Position numbers and translations under genes: made by a program
The notes under the pieces: generated by a model
What the model was told of the DNA's origin: nothing
The model's database searches: none
Seen by the model: only the letters and a program-made list of their open reading frames with translations
Assembly: GCF_026000375.1 (NCBI RefSeq)
Contig: NZ_AP026708.1
Span: 1,118,501 to 1,182,500, forward strand
DNA length: 64,000 nt
Source of the DNA: Pseudodesulfovibrio portus
Lineage (GTDB): Bacteria; Desulfobacterota; Desulfovibrionia; Desulfovibrionales; Desulfovibrionaceae
Reading direction: 5' to 3'
In this document: positions 10,352 through 18,698 of the stretch, piece after piece
Layout of the letters: every line of letters begins with the position of its first letter
Position numbering within the stretch: position 1 is the first letter of the stretch

Positions 10352-10675
10352 CCGCCGCCCCGCCTGCCCGAATCCGGACCGGCGAATCCCCCTGAGGATC
10401 CTTCCGATTCCTCCCATTCCAGGCCGAAAAGGCCGACCCCGACCGATTGTGAAAACAACCGCGCCAAGACGTTCTGACACCTTGACATGGATATCCTTTT
10501 TAAAATAGTACCTCTATTGTGTTATTAATTTCATATTTGTGCTAACGGCTCCGATTCTTTCCCGACAGGTCCCGTTAGCCGAGGAGGGTATCCCATGTCA
10601 GGATGCACACCCAAGTCAGCTCCGGCAGTTGCGCCGGTGGACTTGTCTTCAATCCACCCCAACAAGGAGGGAACG
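10352..10675. promoter_or_regulatory. hydAB promoter region
   Basis: About 325 bp before hydA. TTGACA (10482-10487) is followed 18 bp later by TAGTAC (10506-10511), a plausible but imperfect sigma-70 promoter. The sequence downstream of it is AT-rich (TTGTGTTATTAATTTC). Two good ribosome sites follow, AGGAGGG (10582-10588) before ATG 10595 and AAGGAGGG (10664-10671) before ATG 10676. Confidence 0.4.
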
Positions 10676-11935
10676 ATGAAAAAGATTGAAGGCGTGATGG
10701 CTCAAACCAACGCCCCCAAGGGCATCGACCCGGACGGAATTTTCTTTGTCCAGGTCGATCCCACCAAATGCGAGGCATGCGGCACGTGTGAAGAGGTCTG
10801 TGCCACAGGCGCGATCCAGGCCATCAACGAAGACGGCATTCGTGCGGTCGTGGACCCGGCGGCCTGCATGAACTGCGGCCAGTGCCTGACCAACTGTCCC
10901 TACAGCGCCATCTACGAAGGCGTGTCCTTTGTGGACGAGATCTTCGAAAAGCTGCAGGACCCGGACACCGTGGTCGTGTCCATGCCCGCCCCCGCCGTCC
11001 GGTACGGCCTGGGCGAAAGCTTCGGCGCGCCCACCGGCACCTATGTCGGCGGCCAGATGCACGCGGCCCTGCGCAAGCTCGGCTTCGACTACATCTGGGA
11101 CAACGAGTTCACCGCCGACGTGACCATCATGGAAGAAGGCACCGAACTCATCCAGCGGGTCAAGGAACAGGGCAAGAAGGGCGCCCGCCCCCTGCCCCAG
11201 TTCACGTCCTGCTGCCCGGGCTGGGTCAAGTTCACCGAGACCTTCTACCCGGACCTGCTGCCGAACCTGTCGAGCTGCAAGTCTCCCATCGGCATGCTCG
11301 GCCCCCTGTCCAAGACCTACGGAGCGCACGAGACCCATACCCCGGCCAAGAAGATCTACACGGTCTCCATCATGCCGTGCATCGCCAAGAAGTACGAAGG
11401 GCTGCGCCCGGAGTTGGCGGACAGCGGCTTCCGCGACATCGACGCCACCATCAATACCCGCGAGCTGGCCTACATGATCAAGACTGCGGGCATCGACTTC
11501 AACTCGCTGCCCTCGCAGAAACCCGACCCGATCCTGGGCGACTCCACCGGCGCGGCCACCATCTTCGGCAACTCCGGCGGCGTCATGGAAGCGGCCCTGC
11601 GCCTGGCCTACGAGGTCCTGTCCGGACAGACCCTCAAGAACCCGGACATCAAGGTCGTGCGCACCCACGAAGGCATCAACACCGCCGATGTCGCGGTGCC
11701 CGGCTTCGGCACGGTCAAGGTGGCCGTGGCCAGCGGCCTGGCAAACGCCGCCAAGCTCTGCGACGAAGTCAGGGCCGGGAAATCCCCGTACCACTTCATC
11801 GAGATCATGAGCTGCCCCGGCGGTTGCGTTAACGGCGGCGGCCAGCCCATCGACCCCGAGGTCACGGCTTCCCTGTTCCGCAGCACTGTGGCCAAGATCA
11901 ACAAGCGTTTCCGGGCACGCCGGGTCAGCGCATAA
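10676..11935 (+). CDS. hydA: Periplasmic [FeFe]-hydrogenase large subunit
   Basis: 419 residues. Two ferredoxin-type [4Fe-4S] motifs (CEACGTCEEVC and CMNCGQCLTNC) precede the H-cluster domain with its three signatures, TSCCPGW, MPCIAKKYE and SCPGGCVNGGGQP. It catalyses reversible H2 oxidation. Like the D. vulgaris enzyme it lacks its own signal and is presumably carried out by the Tat signal of HydB. The start at 10676 (MKKIEGVMAQ) aligns with the D. vulgaris N-terminus and has a strong ribosome site. An in-frame ATG at 10595, also with a strong site, would add 27 residues. The maturation operon lies immediately downstream. Confidence 0.97.
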   Translation: MKKIEGVMAQTNAPKGIDPDGIFFVQVDPTKCEACGTCEEVCATGAIQAINEDGIRAVVDPAACMNCGQCLTNCPYSAIYEGVSFVDEIFEKLQDPDTVVVSMPAPAVRYGLGESFGAPTGTYVGGQMHAALRKLGFDYIWDNEFTADVTIMEEGTELIQRVKEQGKKGARPLPQFTSCCPGWVKFTETFYPDLLPNLSSCKSPIGMLGPLSKTYGAHETHTPAKKIYTVSIMPCIAKKYEGLRPELADSGFRDIDATINTRELAYMIKTAGIDFNSLPSQKPDPILGDSTGAATIFGNSGGVMEAALRLAYEVLSGQTLKNPDIKVVRTHEGINTADVAVPGFGTVKVAVASGLANAAKLCDEVRAGKSPYHFIEIMSCPGGCVNGGGQPIDPEVTASLFRSTVAKINKRFRARRVSA

Positions 11936-11949
11936 GGAGGATAGCAACC

Positions 11950-12282
11950 ATGAAAATGAACAGACGCGGTTTCATCAAGGCCTGCGGCTTCATGGCCGGA
12001 TATGCCGTTCTCGGCGTCAACCTGACCAAGGAAGCGGTCGCAAGCTCCATGAACTTCGTTGGCCTGCGCCAGAAGTCCGTGTACGACGCCGACGCCAAGA
12101 TCTACAAGGTCAGGAAGTCCCAGGACAACCCCATGATCGCCAAGATCTACGACCACAAGGACGGCTTCCTGCATGAAGGTCCCTGCGGCCACATGTCCCA
12201 CCACCTGCTGCACACCCACTACGTGGACCGCAGCGCGCGGTTGGCTGCACTCAAGGCCAAGGGCTTCAAGTTCAACCTCTAA
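11950..12282 (+). CDS. hydB: Periplasmic [FeFe]-hydrogenase small subunit with Tat signal
   Basis: 110 residues. The N-terminus NRRGFIK plus a hydrophobic stretch ending near AVA-SS (residue 32) is a twin-arginine signal that exports the HydAB dimer folded. The remainder matches the small subunit that wraps the catalytic subunit (GPCGHMSHHLLHTHYVDRS). It starts 14 bp after hydA, behind AAGGAGG, so the two are co-translated. Confidence 0.95.
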   Translation: MKMNRRGFIKACGFMAGYAVLGVNLTKEAVASSMNFVGLRQKSVYDADAKIYKVRKSQDNPMIAKIYDHKDGFLHEGPCGHMSHHLLHTHYVDRSARLAALKAKGFKFNL

Positions 12283-12679
12283 GACCTGACAGCTTCGACC
12301 TGCGGCGAGGACATTTCTGATCCTAGGGCCGAAAGCTTTTCCCTCCTTCCCCGTTTCACTCTGCAAGACACCCCGCGCGCTCCGCGCTGCTCTCTCTGTT
12401 TCGTAATACTTTTTTTAAAAAGTTATGCGTTCAGTATAATTTTTTCTTGATTAGTAATATTTTTTCTCGTAAGAATTTCCCCGGAACACCTCCATTCGGA
12501 GAAATTCTGCCTGCGGGAAGGGTTCGCCTGAACCACAGGGTGGAGCCAACTGGCCCTGCCCGTTTCCGCGGCCGGGAGAACCGTCCAGAAGCTCCGCCCA
12601 TATTCCCTCGAAGCAGAAGGCCCGGGAGTGCTAAACCGGGCTCTTCTCTTTACGGAGCAAGCCACCAACAGGAGGATAC
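12283..12679 (+). other. Long intergenic leader between hydAB and the maturation operon
   Basis: About 400 bp with no gene. The first part is pyrimidine-rich and has a small GC hairpin (GCGCG-CTC-CGCGC, 12375-12387), perhaps the end of the hydAB transcript. An AT-rich stretch contains TATAAT (12435-12440), a possible -10 box. From about 12500 the sequence becomes GC-rich with several self-complementary segments (for example GGTTC-GCCT-GAACC, and CAGGG with CCCTG), ending in a terminator-like hairpin at 12620-12641. This could be a structured leader. I could not match it to a riboswitch class that I know. Confidence 0.45.
12620..12650 (+). terminator. Terminator-like hairpin in the maturation-operon leader (possible attenuator)
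   Basis: GCCCGG (12620-12625) pairs with CCGGGC (12636-12641) around a 10-nt loop and is followed by the pyrimidine run TCTTCTCTTT. It sits only about 40 nt before the start of the next gene, so it could act as an intrinsic attenuator. Confidence 0.45.
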
Positions 12680-12682
12680 GTG

Positions 12683-12925
12683 ATGCAGAAGCGACTCGGT
12701 ATCGTCGGCATCATCATCAAGGACAGGCAAAAGGCGGCCGCGACCGTCAACACCATCCTGAGCGATTATGGGGACATCATCGTCGGGCGCATGGGCCTGC
12801 CCTTCAGGGACAGGGGCGTGAGCATAATCGACCTGATCATCGAAGCCACCACCGACGAGGTGGGGGCGCTGACCGGCAAGCTGGGCAATCTGGACGGCGT
12901 TCGGGTCAAATCACTTCTGGTGTGA
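12683..12925 (+). CDS. TM1266-type iron-only hydrogenase system regulator
   Basis: 80 residues with an ACT-like, NikR-C-terminus-like fold (RLGIVGIIIKDR, GDIIVGRMGLP, SIIDLIIEATTDEVGALTGKLG). Members of this small family occur beside hydG/hydE and are annotated as putative regulators of the [FeFe]-hydrogenase system. They lack a DNA-binding domain. ATG 12683 is preferred over GTG 12680 because AGGAGG (12670-12675) is then 7 bp away. It is the first gene of the maturation operon. Confidence 0.8.
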   Translation: MQKRLGIVGIIIKDRQKAAATVNTILSDYGDIIVGRMGLPFRDRGVSIIDLIIEATTDEVGALTGKLGNLDGVRVKSLLV

Positions 12926-12941
12926 ACCAGGGAGGCAACCA

Positions 12942-14366
12942 ATGAAACAGGACAACACGCTGGGCCAAGGCCTGCACAATTTCGTGGACGAGGCGACCAT
13001 CCGGGAGGAAATGGCCCGGTTCGAGAATCCGGACCCGGGACGTATCAGGGAAATTCTGGCCAAGGCCCGCGAGAAACAGGGACTGGACCCGGATGAGGCC
13101 GCCGCCCTGCTGCGAAACAAGGACAGGGACCTGGACGAGGCCATCTTCGAGACCGCCATCACCATCAAGAAAGCCATCTACGGCAACCGCATCGTGGTCT
13201 TCGCACCGCTGTACATCACCAACGAATGCAAGAACCGCTGCCAGTACTGCGGGTTCAAGGCCTCCAACAAGGAATTGGACCGGCGCACCCTGAGCTCAGA
13301 GGAGATCAGGGCCGAAGTCACCGTGCTCGAGGACCTCGGGCACAAGCGGCTGCTCCTCGTCTACGGAGAGCACCCCACGCTGGGCGCGGACTGGATCGCC
13401 CAGACCGTGCGGGACGTCTACGCCGTGACCTCGGCCAAGAGCGGCGAAATCCGCCGGGTCAACATCAACTGCGCGCCCCTTGACGTGGACGGCTTCAAAC
13501 AGCTTCACGAGGTGGGCATCGGCACCTACCAGTGCTTCCAGGAATCCTACCACCGGCCCACCTACGAGAAGCTGCACCACGCCGGGCCCAAGACCAACTT
13601 CCTGTGGCGGCTGCACGCCATGCACCGGGCGCAGGAAGCGGGCATCGACGACGTGGGCATGGGCGCGCTCTTCGGCCTGTACGACCCGGTCTACGAGGTG
13701 CTCGGGCTGCTCCACCATGCCCGCCAGCTCGAACGCGACTGGGGCGTGGGACCGCACACCATCTCCTTCCCCCGGCTCGAACCCGCCCTGAACTCGGACA
13801 TCGCCTACAATCCGCCCTATCCGACCACGAACCACGAATTCAAGAAGATCGTGTCCGTGCTCCGGCTGGCCGTGCCCTACACGGGGCTCATCCTGACCAC
13901 GCGGGAAACCGCCGAGTTCCGCAGGGAACTGATGGAGCTCGGGGTATCCCAGATCTCGGGCGGCTCCCGCACCTATCCCGGCGCGTATTCCGACCCGGAA
14001 TACGACCGCCCGGACGTGCAGCAGTTCTGCGTCGGCGACAGCCGCAGCCTGGACGAGGTCATCCGGTCCGTGGCCGGGGATCACGGCTACGTGCCGTCCT
14101 GGTGTACGGCGTGCTACCGGCTGGGCCGCACCGGCGAGCACTTCATGGAACTGGCCAAGACCGGATTCATCCAGAAATTCTGCCTGCCCAACGGGCTGCT
14201 GACCTTCAAGGAATACCTGGAGGACTACGCCTCGGAAGAGACCAAACGGATCGGCGAGGCCCTCATCAAGAACGAAGTGGACAACTACCCCGACCCCGAC
14301 CGGAAAAAGCTGTTGACCGAACGCCTGGTCCGGATGGAGGCGGGAGAGCGGGACCTGTACCTGTAA
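12942..14366 (+). CDS. hydG: [FeFe]-hydrogenase maturase, radical SAM tyrosine lyase
   Basis: 474 residues. HydG cleaves tyrosine to p-cresol, CO and cyanide and builds the Fe(CO)2(CN) synthon of the H-cluster. The radical SAM cysteines are Cys96, Cys100 and Cys103 (CKNRCQYC). The C-terminal auxiliary cluster motif CTACYRLGRTGEHFME followed by KFC is present. The start follows CAGGGAGG-type sequence 16 bp after the preceding gene. The length matches known HydG proteins. Confidence 0.97.
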   Translation: MKQDNTLGQGLHNFVDEATIREEMARFENPDPGRIREILAKAREKQGLDPDEAAALLRNKDRDLDEAIFETAITIKKAIYGNRIVVFAPLYITNECKNRCQYCGFKASNKELDRRTLSSEEIRAEVTVLEDLGHKRLLLVYGEHPTLGADWIAQTVRDVYAVTSAKSGEIRRVNINCAPLDVDGFKQLHEVGIGTYQCFQESYHRPTYEKLHHAGPKTNFLWRLHAMHRAQEAGIDDVGMGALFGLYDPVYEVLGLLHHARQLERDWGVGPHTISFPRLEPALNSDIAYNPPYPTTNHEFKKIVSVLRLAVPYTGLILTTRETAEFRRELMELGVSQISGGSRTYPGAYSDPEYDRPDVQQFCVGDSRSLDEVIRSVAGDHGYVPSWCTACYRLGRTGEHFMELAKTGFIQKFCLPNGLLTFKEYLEDYASEETKRIGEALIKNEVDNYPDPDRKKLLTERLVRMEAGERDLYL

Positions 14367-14383
14367 CCTTAGCCGGACGAACC

Positions 14384-15823
14384 ATGCGGAACCAGGAACC
14401 GGAACGACTGCGGACCGAACGTGACGGGATCGGCGAAATCGATCTGCCTGCGGATGCCTACTACGGCATCCACACCTCGCGGGCAGTGCGCAACTTCCCC
14501 TTCTCCGGATATCGGCTGCACCCGGCCTTCATCCGCGCCTTCGCACAAGTGAAACAGGCCTGCGCAAAGACCAACGCGCTCCTCGGGCATCTGTCCGGGG
14601 AGCGCGGACAGGCGATCATGGACGCCTGCGCCGAAATCGCGGGCGGCGCGTTCCACGACCAGATCGTGGTGGACCCCTTCCAGGGCGGGGCCGGGACCTC
14701 CACCAACATGAACTTCAACGAGGTCATCGCGGCGCGGGCAGCCGAACGGCTCGGCGGAGACAGGGGCGACCGCGAACTGGTCAACCCCCTGCGCCACGTC
14801 AACATGCACCAGTCCACCAACGACGTGTTTCCCACGGCCCTCCGGGTGGCGGCCACCGACCTGCTCATGGAACTGGAAAGGGCCGTGGCCTCGCTCCAGG
14901 AATCCCTCCAGCGCAAGGAGACCGAGTTCCGCGACGTGGTCAAGGTGGGGCGCACGGAACTGACCGACGCCGTGCCCATGACCCTGGGCATGAGTTTCGG
15001 GGCCTTTGCCGAGGCCGTTTCCCGCGATCGCTGGCGCATCTTCAAGTGCCGGGAACGCATAAAGCGGGTCAACCTCGGCGGCACGGCCATCGGCACCGGT
15101 CTGGGCGCGCCGCGAGACTATGTGCTGGCCGTGGCCGGGAACCTGGCCGCCATCACCGGGCTGCCCGTGTCCCGGGCCGAGAACCTGTTGGACGCCACCC
15201 AGAACGCGGACGTCTTCGTGGAGGTCTCGGGCATGCTCAAGGCGTGCGCGGCCAACCTGCTCAAGATCGGTTCGGACCTCCGGCTGCTGTCCAGCGGCCC
15301 GGCCGCCGGGCTGGGCGAGATCACCCTGCCGCCGATCCAGGCCGGGTCCTCGATCATGGCCGGAAAGGTCAACCCGGTCATGCCCGAAGCGGTCACCCAG
15401 GCCGCCCTGCGGGTCATGGGCAACGATCAGACCATCGCCCTGGCCGCCGGGCTGGGGCAGCTGGAGCTCAACCACCTGCTGCCGCTCATCACCCACTCCC
15501 TGCTCGAGTCCATGACCCTGCTGACCGCCTCCTGCCTCGGCCTGGCGGACAACTGCGTGCGCGGCATCGAAGCCCGGCCCGACCGCTGCCGGGCCCATGT
15601 GGAACAAAGCGCGGCCCTGGCAACGGTGCTGGTGCCCGTACTCGGCTACGACGCGGTGGAAAAGCTGGTGGCCGACGCGCGGCGCAACGGGACCCCCATC
15701 CCGGCCCATATGGTGGAAGCGGGCGTGGCCCCGGCAGACACCGTGGAACGCCTTTTTTCGCCCCGTCAATTATGCAAGCTGGGCTTCACGCCCGGAGAGT
15801 ACGAAGAGGTGAACACGCCATGA
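14384..15823 (+). CDS. aspA: Aspartate ammonia-lyase
   Basis: 479 residues of the aspartase/fumarase superfamily, converting aspartate to fumarate and ammonia. The signature GSSIMAGKVNPVMPE (around residue 320) and the STNDVFPTA segment are present. The N-terminus (GEIDLPADAYYGIHTSRA) is typical of AspA rather than FumC. It lies inside the hydrogenase maturation operon, and its stop overlaps the next start (ATGA). Aspartase genes are known companions of hydE/hydG, and the likely link is a supply of ammonia for the azadithiolate bridge. That role is inference. Confidence 0.9.
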   Translation: MRNQEPERLRTERDGIGEIDLPADAYYGIHTSRAVRNFPFSGYRLHPAFIRAFAQVKQACAKTNALLGHLSGERGQAIMDACAEIAGGAFHDQIVVDPFQGGAGTSTNMNFNEVIAARAAERLGGDRGDRELVNPLRHVNMHQSTNDVFPTALRVAATDLLMELERAVASLQESLQRKETEFRDVVKVGRTELTDAVPMTLGMSFGAFAEAVSRDRWRIFKCRERIKRVNLGGTAIGTGLGAPRDYVLAVAGNLAAITGLPVSRAENLLDATQNADVFVEVSGMLKACAANLLKIGSDLRLLSSGPAAGLGEITLPPIQAGSSIMAGKVNPVMPEAVTQAALRVMGNDQTIALAAGLGQLELNHLLPLITHSLLESMTLLTASCLGLADNCVRGIEARPDRCRAHVEQSAALATVLVPVLGYDAVEKLVADARRNGTPIPAHMVEAGVAPADTVERLFSPRQLCKLGFTPGEYEEVNTP

Positions 15824-16452
15824 AGATCGTCACCACCATCGACCGGCTGGACACGCCGTCCCTGTTCGCCCGGAGCCGCCGCAGGATCATCCTGCACGCG
15901 GCGGTGTACGGCGCGTTCGCCCGATCCCGGCCGCACAGGGAAGGGCTTGAGACCGCCCTGGAAAAGCCCGAATTCGAACGGCTGGACATCATCGTCCTCG
16001 AACCGGGCAACGACCAGGGCTGGGTGCGTCCCTTCCTGGACGCCCTGCGCTTCGGCATCTCGCCCCAGGCGGCGGACGACGAGGTGGCCCTGTCCCACCG
16101 GTTCATGACCGAGCTGGCCCACCGCTTCCCGGACAAGGTGTACCTGCACCCGGCCAGGCGGCTGCCCTGCCTGCCCGTGGTCATCGCGGACGACACCATC
16201 ATTTTCGGCCAGTACGCCCACGCCAACGTGCACGCGCCCCAGGGATTCTGGGGCATGATCCGGGCGGACGTGCCCACCCTGCTCAAATGGACCATGGCCG
16301 GCAAGCCTCCATACCACGCCGACGACGAGGAGATTGCCGCCTTCCGTCTGGTCAACGAGTGCGCCAGGGCCATGTGCCGGTGCCGCGCTTTGTCGACCGT
16401 TCCCGCCCGACAACTCGAACACCGGGACACCCCGGCCACCACCACGCCATGA
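15820..16452 (+). CDS. Unrecognised protein in the hydrogenase maturation operon
   Basis: 210 residues, beginning MKIVTTIDRLD and overlapping aspA by 4 bp (ATGA). Its stop overlaps hydE in the same way. It is soluble, with no signal or membrane segment. Visible features are a basic patch (RSRRRIILHAAVYGAF), an acidic middle, the segment PARRLPCLPVVIADDTIIFGQYAH, and three closely spaced cysteines near the C-terminus (NECARAMCRCRA). The alpha/beta character faintly recalls phospholipase-D-like or effector-binding domains, but no HxK motif is seen. I do not recognise a family. Tight coupling between aspA and hydE argues for a function in H-cluster assembly. Confidence 0.85.
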   Translation: MKIVTTIDRLDTPSLFARSRRRIILHAAVYGAFARSRPHREGLETALEKPEFERLDIIVLEPGNDQGWVRPFLDALRFGISPQAADDEVALSHRFMTELAHRFPDKVYLHPARRLPCLPVVIADDTIIFGQYAHANVHAPQGFWGMIRADVPTLLKWTMAGKPPYHADDEEIAAFRLVNECARAMCRCRALSTVPARQLEHRDTPATTTP

Positions 16453-17447
16453 ACACGCACGACATCCTCGAATACCTGAACGGCAGCGACGACGCCGGTC
16501 TGTTCGCCGAAGCCCACGCCACCCGGCAGCGGGTCTTCGGCAACGACGTCTACATCCGGGCCATCGTCGAATTCTCCAACGTCTGCGACAAGCACTGCCG
16601 CTACTGCGGGCTGCGCGCCGACAACAAGAACCTCACGCGGTACCGCATGCAGGCCGAACACATTCTCGACGCCGCGGCCCGGGCCGTGGCCGAAGGGGCC
16701 GGGACCGTGGTCCTGCAGTCCGGCGACGACACCGGTTTTTCCATGGAACTGATCGGCGAGCTGATACGGACCATCAAGCGGTGCCACGACGTGGCCGTGA
16801 CCCTGTCGCTGGGAGACCGGGGCATCGACGAATACGCCTTCTGGCGCGCCTGCGGCGCGGACCGCTGCCTGCTCAAGCTGGAGACCACGGACCGCAACCT
16901 CTACAAACGGCTGCGACAGGGCGAGGATTTCAGCGCCCGGCTCCACCGGCTGGAGGGCCTGCGCAACCTCGGCTTCGAGGTGGGGTCCGGGGTCATCGCC
17001 GGGCTGCCCGGCACCACCCCCATGGACGCGCTCAAGGACATCCTCTTTCTCACGGACCTCGGCCTGGACATGATCGCGGTGGGGCCGTTCGTGCCCAATT
17101 CCGACACCCCTCTTGCGGGCTGCGCGCCGGGCTCGGCGCGGCTCTCCAACCGCATGACCGCCATCCTGCGCCTCCTCAACCCCGAGGCGAACATCCCGGC
17201 CACCTCGGCCCTGGACGCCCTGCGCCCTGAGAGCCGGGCCGAGGCCCTGCGCCGGGGATGCAACGTGCTCATGCCGTCCATGACCCCGGCGGACATCCGG
17301 GGGAACTACATCATCTATCCGGGCAAGAACGCGGACCCGCTGGACGGCCCTCCGACCCTTGACCGGGCCAGGCGGGCCATCGAGGGCTCGGGCTTCGCCG
17401 TGTCCTCGGCCAAGGGGTTCTCCCCGAGGAGGAATCATGTCGAATAA
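16449..17447 (+). CDS. hydE: [FeFe]-hydrogenase maturase, radical SAM protein HydE
   Basis: 332 residues. The radical SAM motif is Cys46, Cys50 and Cys53 (CDKHCRYC). The barrel contains GTVVLQSGDD and GVIAGLPGTT. HydE acts on the HydG product to make the diiron precursor of the H-cluster. It overlaps the preceding unknown gene by 4 bp and hydF by 11 bp, a fully coupled operon. The C-terminus ends at RNHVE. Confidence 0.95.
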   Translation: MNTHDILEYLNGSDDAGLFAEAHATRQRVFGNDVYIRAIVEFSNVCDKHCRYCGLRADNKNLTRYRMQAEHILDAAARAVAEGAGTVVLQSGDDTGFSMELIGELIRTIKRCHDVAVTLSLGDRGIDEYAFWRACGADRCLLKLETTDRNLYKRLRQGEDFSARLHRLEGLRNLGFEVGSGVIAGLPGTTPMDALKDILFLTDLGLDMIAVGPFVPNSDTPLAGCAPGSARLSNRMTAILRLLNPEANIPATSALDALRPESRAEALRRGCNVLMPSMTPADIRGNYIIYPGKNADPLDGPPTLDRARRAIEGSGFAVSSAKGFSPRRNHVE

Positions 17448-18648
17448 GGCGCCGCGCGGGGTTCGGCTGGTCATCGCCCTGGCGGGCAGGCGCAATGCGG
17501 GCAAGTCTTCCCTGATAAACGCCCTGACGGGCCAGGACACGGCCATCGTGTCCGACACGCCGGGCACCACCACGGACCCCGTGGCCAAGCACTACGAGCT
17601 GCTGCCGCTGGGGCCGGTGACCTTCTACGACACCGCCGGGCTGGACGATACGGGCGAACTGGGCGAACTGCGCGTCAAGGCCACCCGCAAGGTTCTCTAC
17701 CGCTGCGACGTGGCCGTGGTCGTCCTGGGCGAGGAAGGGCTCACCGAATACGAACACGACCTGCTGGAAGCCATCCGGGAGATGAACGTCCCGCACATCA
17801 TCGCCTGGAACAAGGCGGACCTGCGCACGGGCATCATGGACGGGACGGCCATTCTGCCCGGCGGCGAGGCCGTTCCCCTGGTCCACGTCTCCGCCGTGTG
17901 CAACACCGGCGTGGACCGTCTGAAGCAGATGATCATCGACAGCGCGCCGCCGGAATACCGGCAGGAGCGGCTGATCCTCGGCGACATGATCAGCGGAGGA
18001 GACCTGGTGCTCTGCGTGGTGCCCATCGACCTGGCCGCGCCCAAGGGCCGCCTGATCCTGCCCCAGGTGCAGGTGCTGCGCGAAATTCTGGACTGTGACG
18101 CCGTCGGGGTCACGGTCAAGGAACGGGAAATCCAGGCCGCGCTGGACGGGTTCAGGGAAAAGCCCGCGTTGGTCGTCACGGACTCGCAGGTGGTCATGAG
18201 CGTGGCCGGGGACGTGCCCGACGACATCCCCATGACCACCTTCTCCACCCTGTTCGCCCGCTACAAGGGCGACCTGGACAGCCTGGTCAGGGGGGCCTCG
18301 GCCATCGACGACCTCAAAGACGGCGACACCGTGCTCATCGGCGAGGCGTGCTCGCACCACAACGTTGCCGACGACATCGGCAGGGTCAAGATTCCGCGCT
18401 GGATGGGACAGTATACGGGCAGGGACCTGCGTTTCGAGGTCTATTCTGGGCACGACTTCCCCGAGGACCTGGAACGGTTCAGCCTGGTGGTCCACTGCGG
18501 GGCGTGCATGCTGAACCGCACGGAGATGCTCCGGCGGATAACGGAATGCGGCCGCCGGGAGGTCCCGGTGACCAACTACGGGGTGTGCATCTCCAAGCTC
18601 CAGGGGCTGCTCCCCCGCGTGCTCCGTCCCCTGGGCGTCGTGCCGTGA
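17437..18648 (+). CDS. hydF: [FeFe]-hydrogenase maturation GTPase, scaffold protein
   Basis: 403 residues. The N-terminal GTPase has G1 GRRNAGKSS, G3 DTAGLDD and G4 NKAD. A dimerisation domain follows, then the cluster-binding domain with CSHH (about residue 305) and HCGAC (about 355), matching the HydF cluster ligands. HydF carries the diiron subcluster to apo-HydA. The start at 17437 follows GAGGAGG inside hydE. It is the last gene of the operon and converges on the His-rich gene. Confidence 0.96.
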   Translation: MSNKAPRGVRLVIALAGRRNAGKSSLINALTGQDTAIVSDTPGTTTDPVAKHYELLPLGPVTFYDTAGLDDTGELGELRVKATRKVLYRCDVAVVVLGEEGLTEYEHDLLEAIREMNVPHIIAWNKADLRTGIMDGTAILPGGEAVPLVHVSAVCNTGVDRLKQMIIDSAPPEYRQERLILGDMISGGDLVLCVVPIDLAAPKGRLILPQVQVLREILDCDAVGVTVKEREIQAALDGFREKPALVVTDSQVVMSVAGDVPDDIPMTTFSTLFARYKGDLDSLVRGASAIDDLKDGDTVLIGEACSHHNVADDIGRVKIPRWMGQYTGRDLRFEVYSGHDFPEDLERFSLVVHCGACMLNRTEMLRRITECGRREVPVTNYGVCISKLQGLLPRVLRPLGVVP

Positions 18649-18698
18649 TGGGGCGACCGGTGCCGGCTATGGTTCCGACACCAGCCGCAGGGCGTTCA

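Noticed and set aside
9422-10480. Upstream extension of the CorA reading frame
   Set aside because: The extension runs through the antisense of MscS. A GTG with a strong ribosome site at 9421 gives a normal CorA N-terminus.
12447-12683. 78-codon ORF in the maturation-operon leader
   Set aside because: It has no ribosome site and an unlikely composition (rich in Arg, Pro and Gly), and the stretch looks like a structured untranslated leader.
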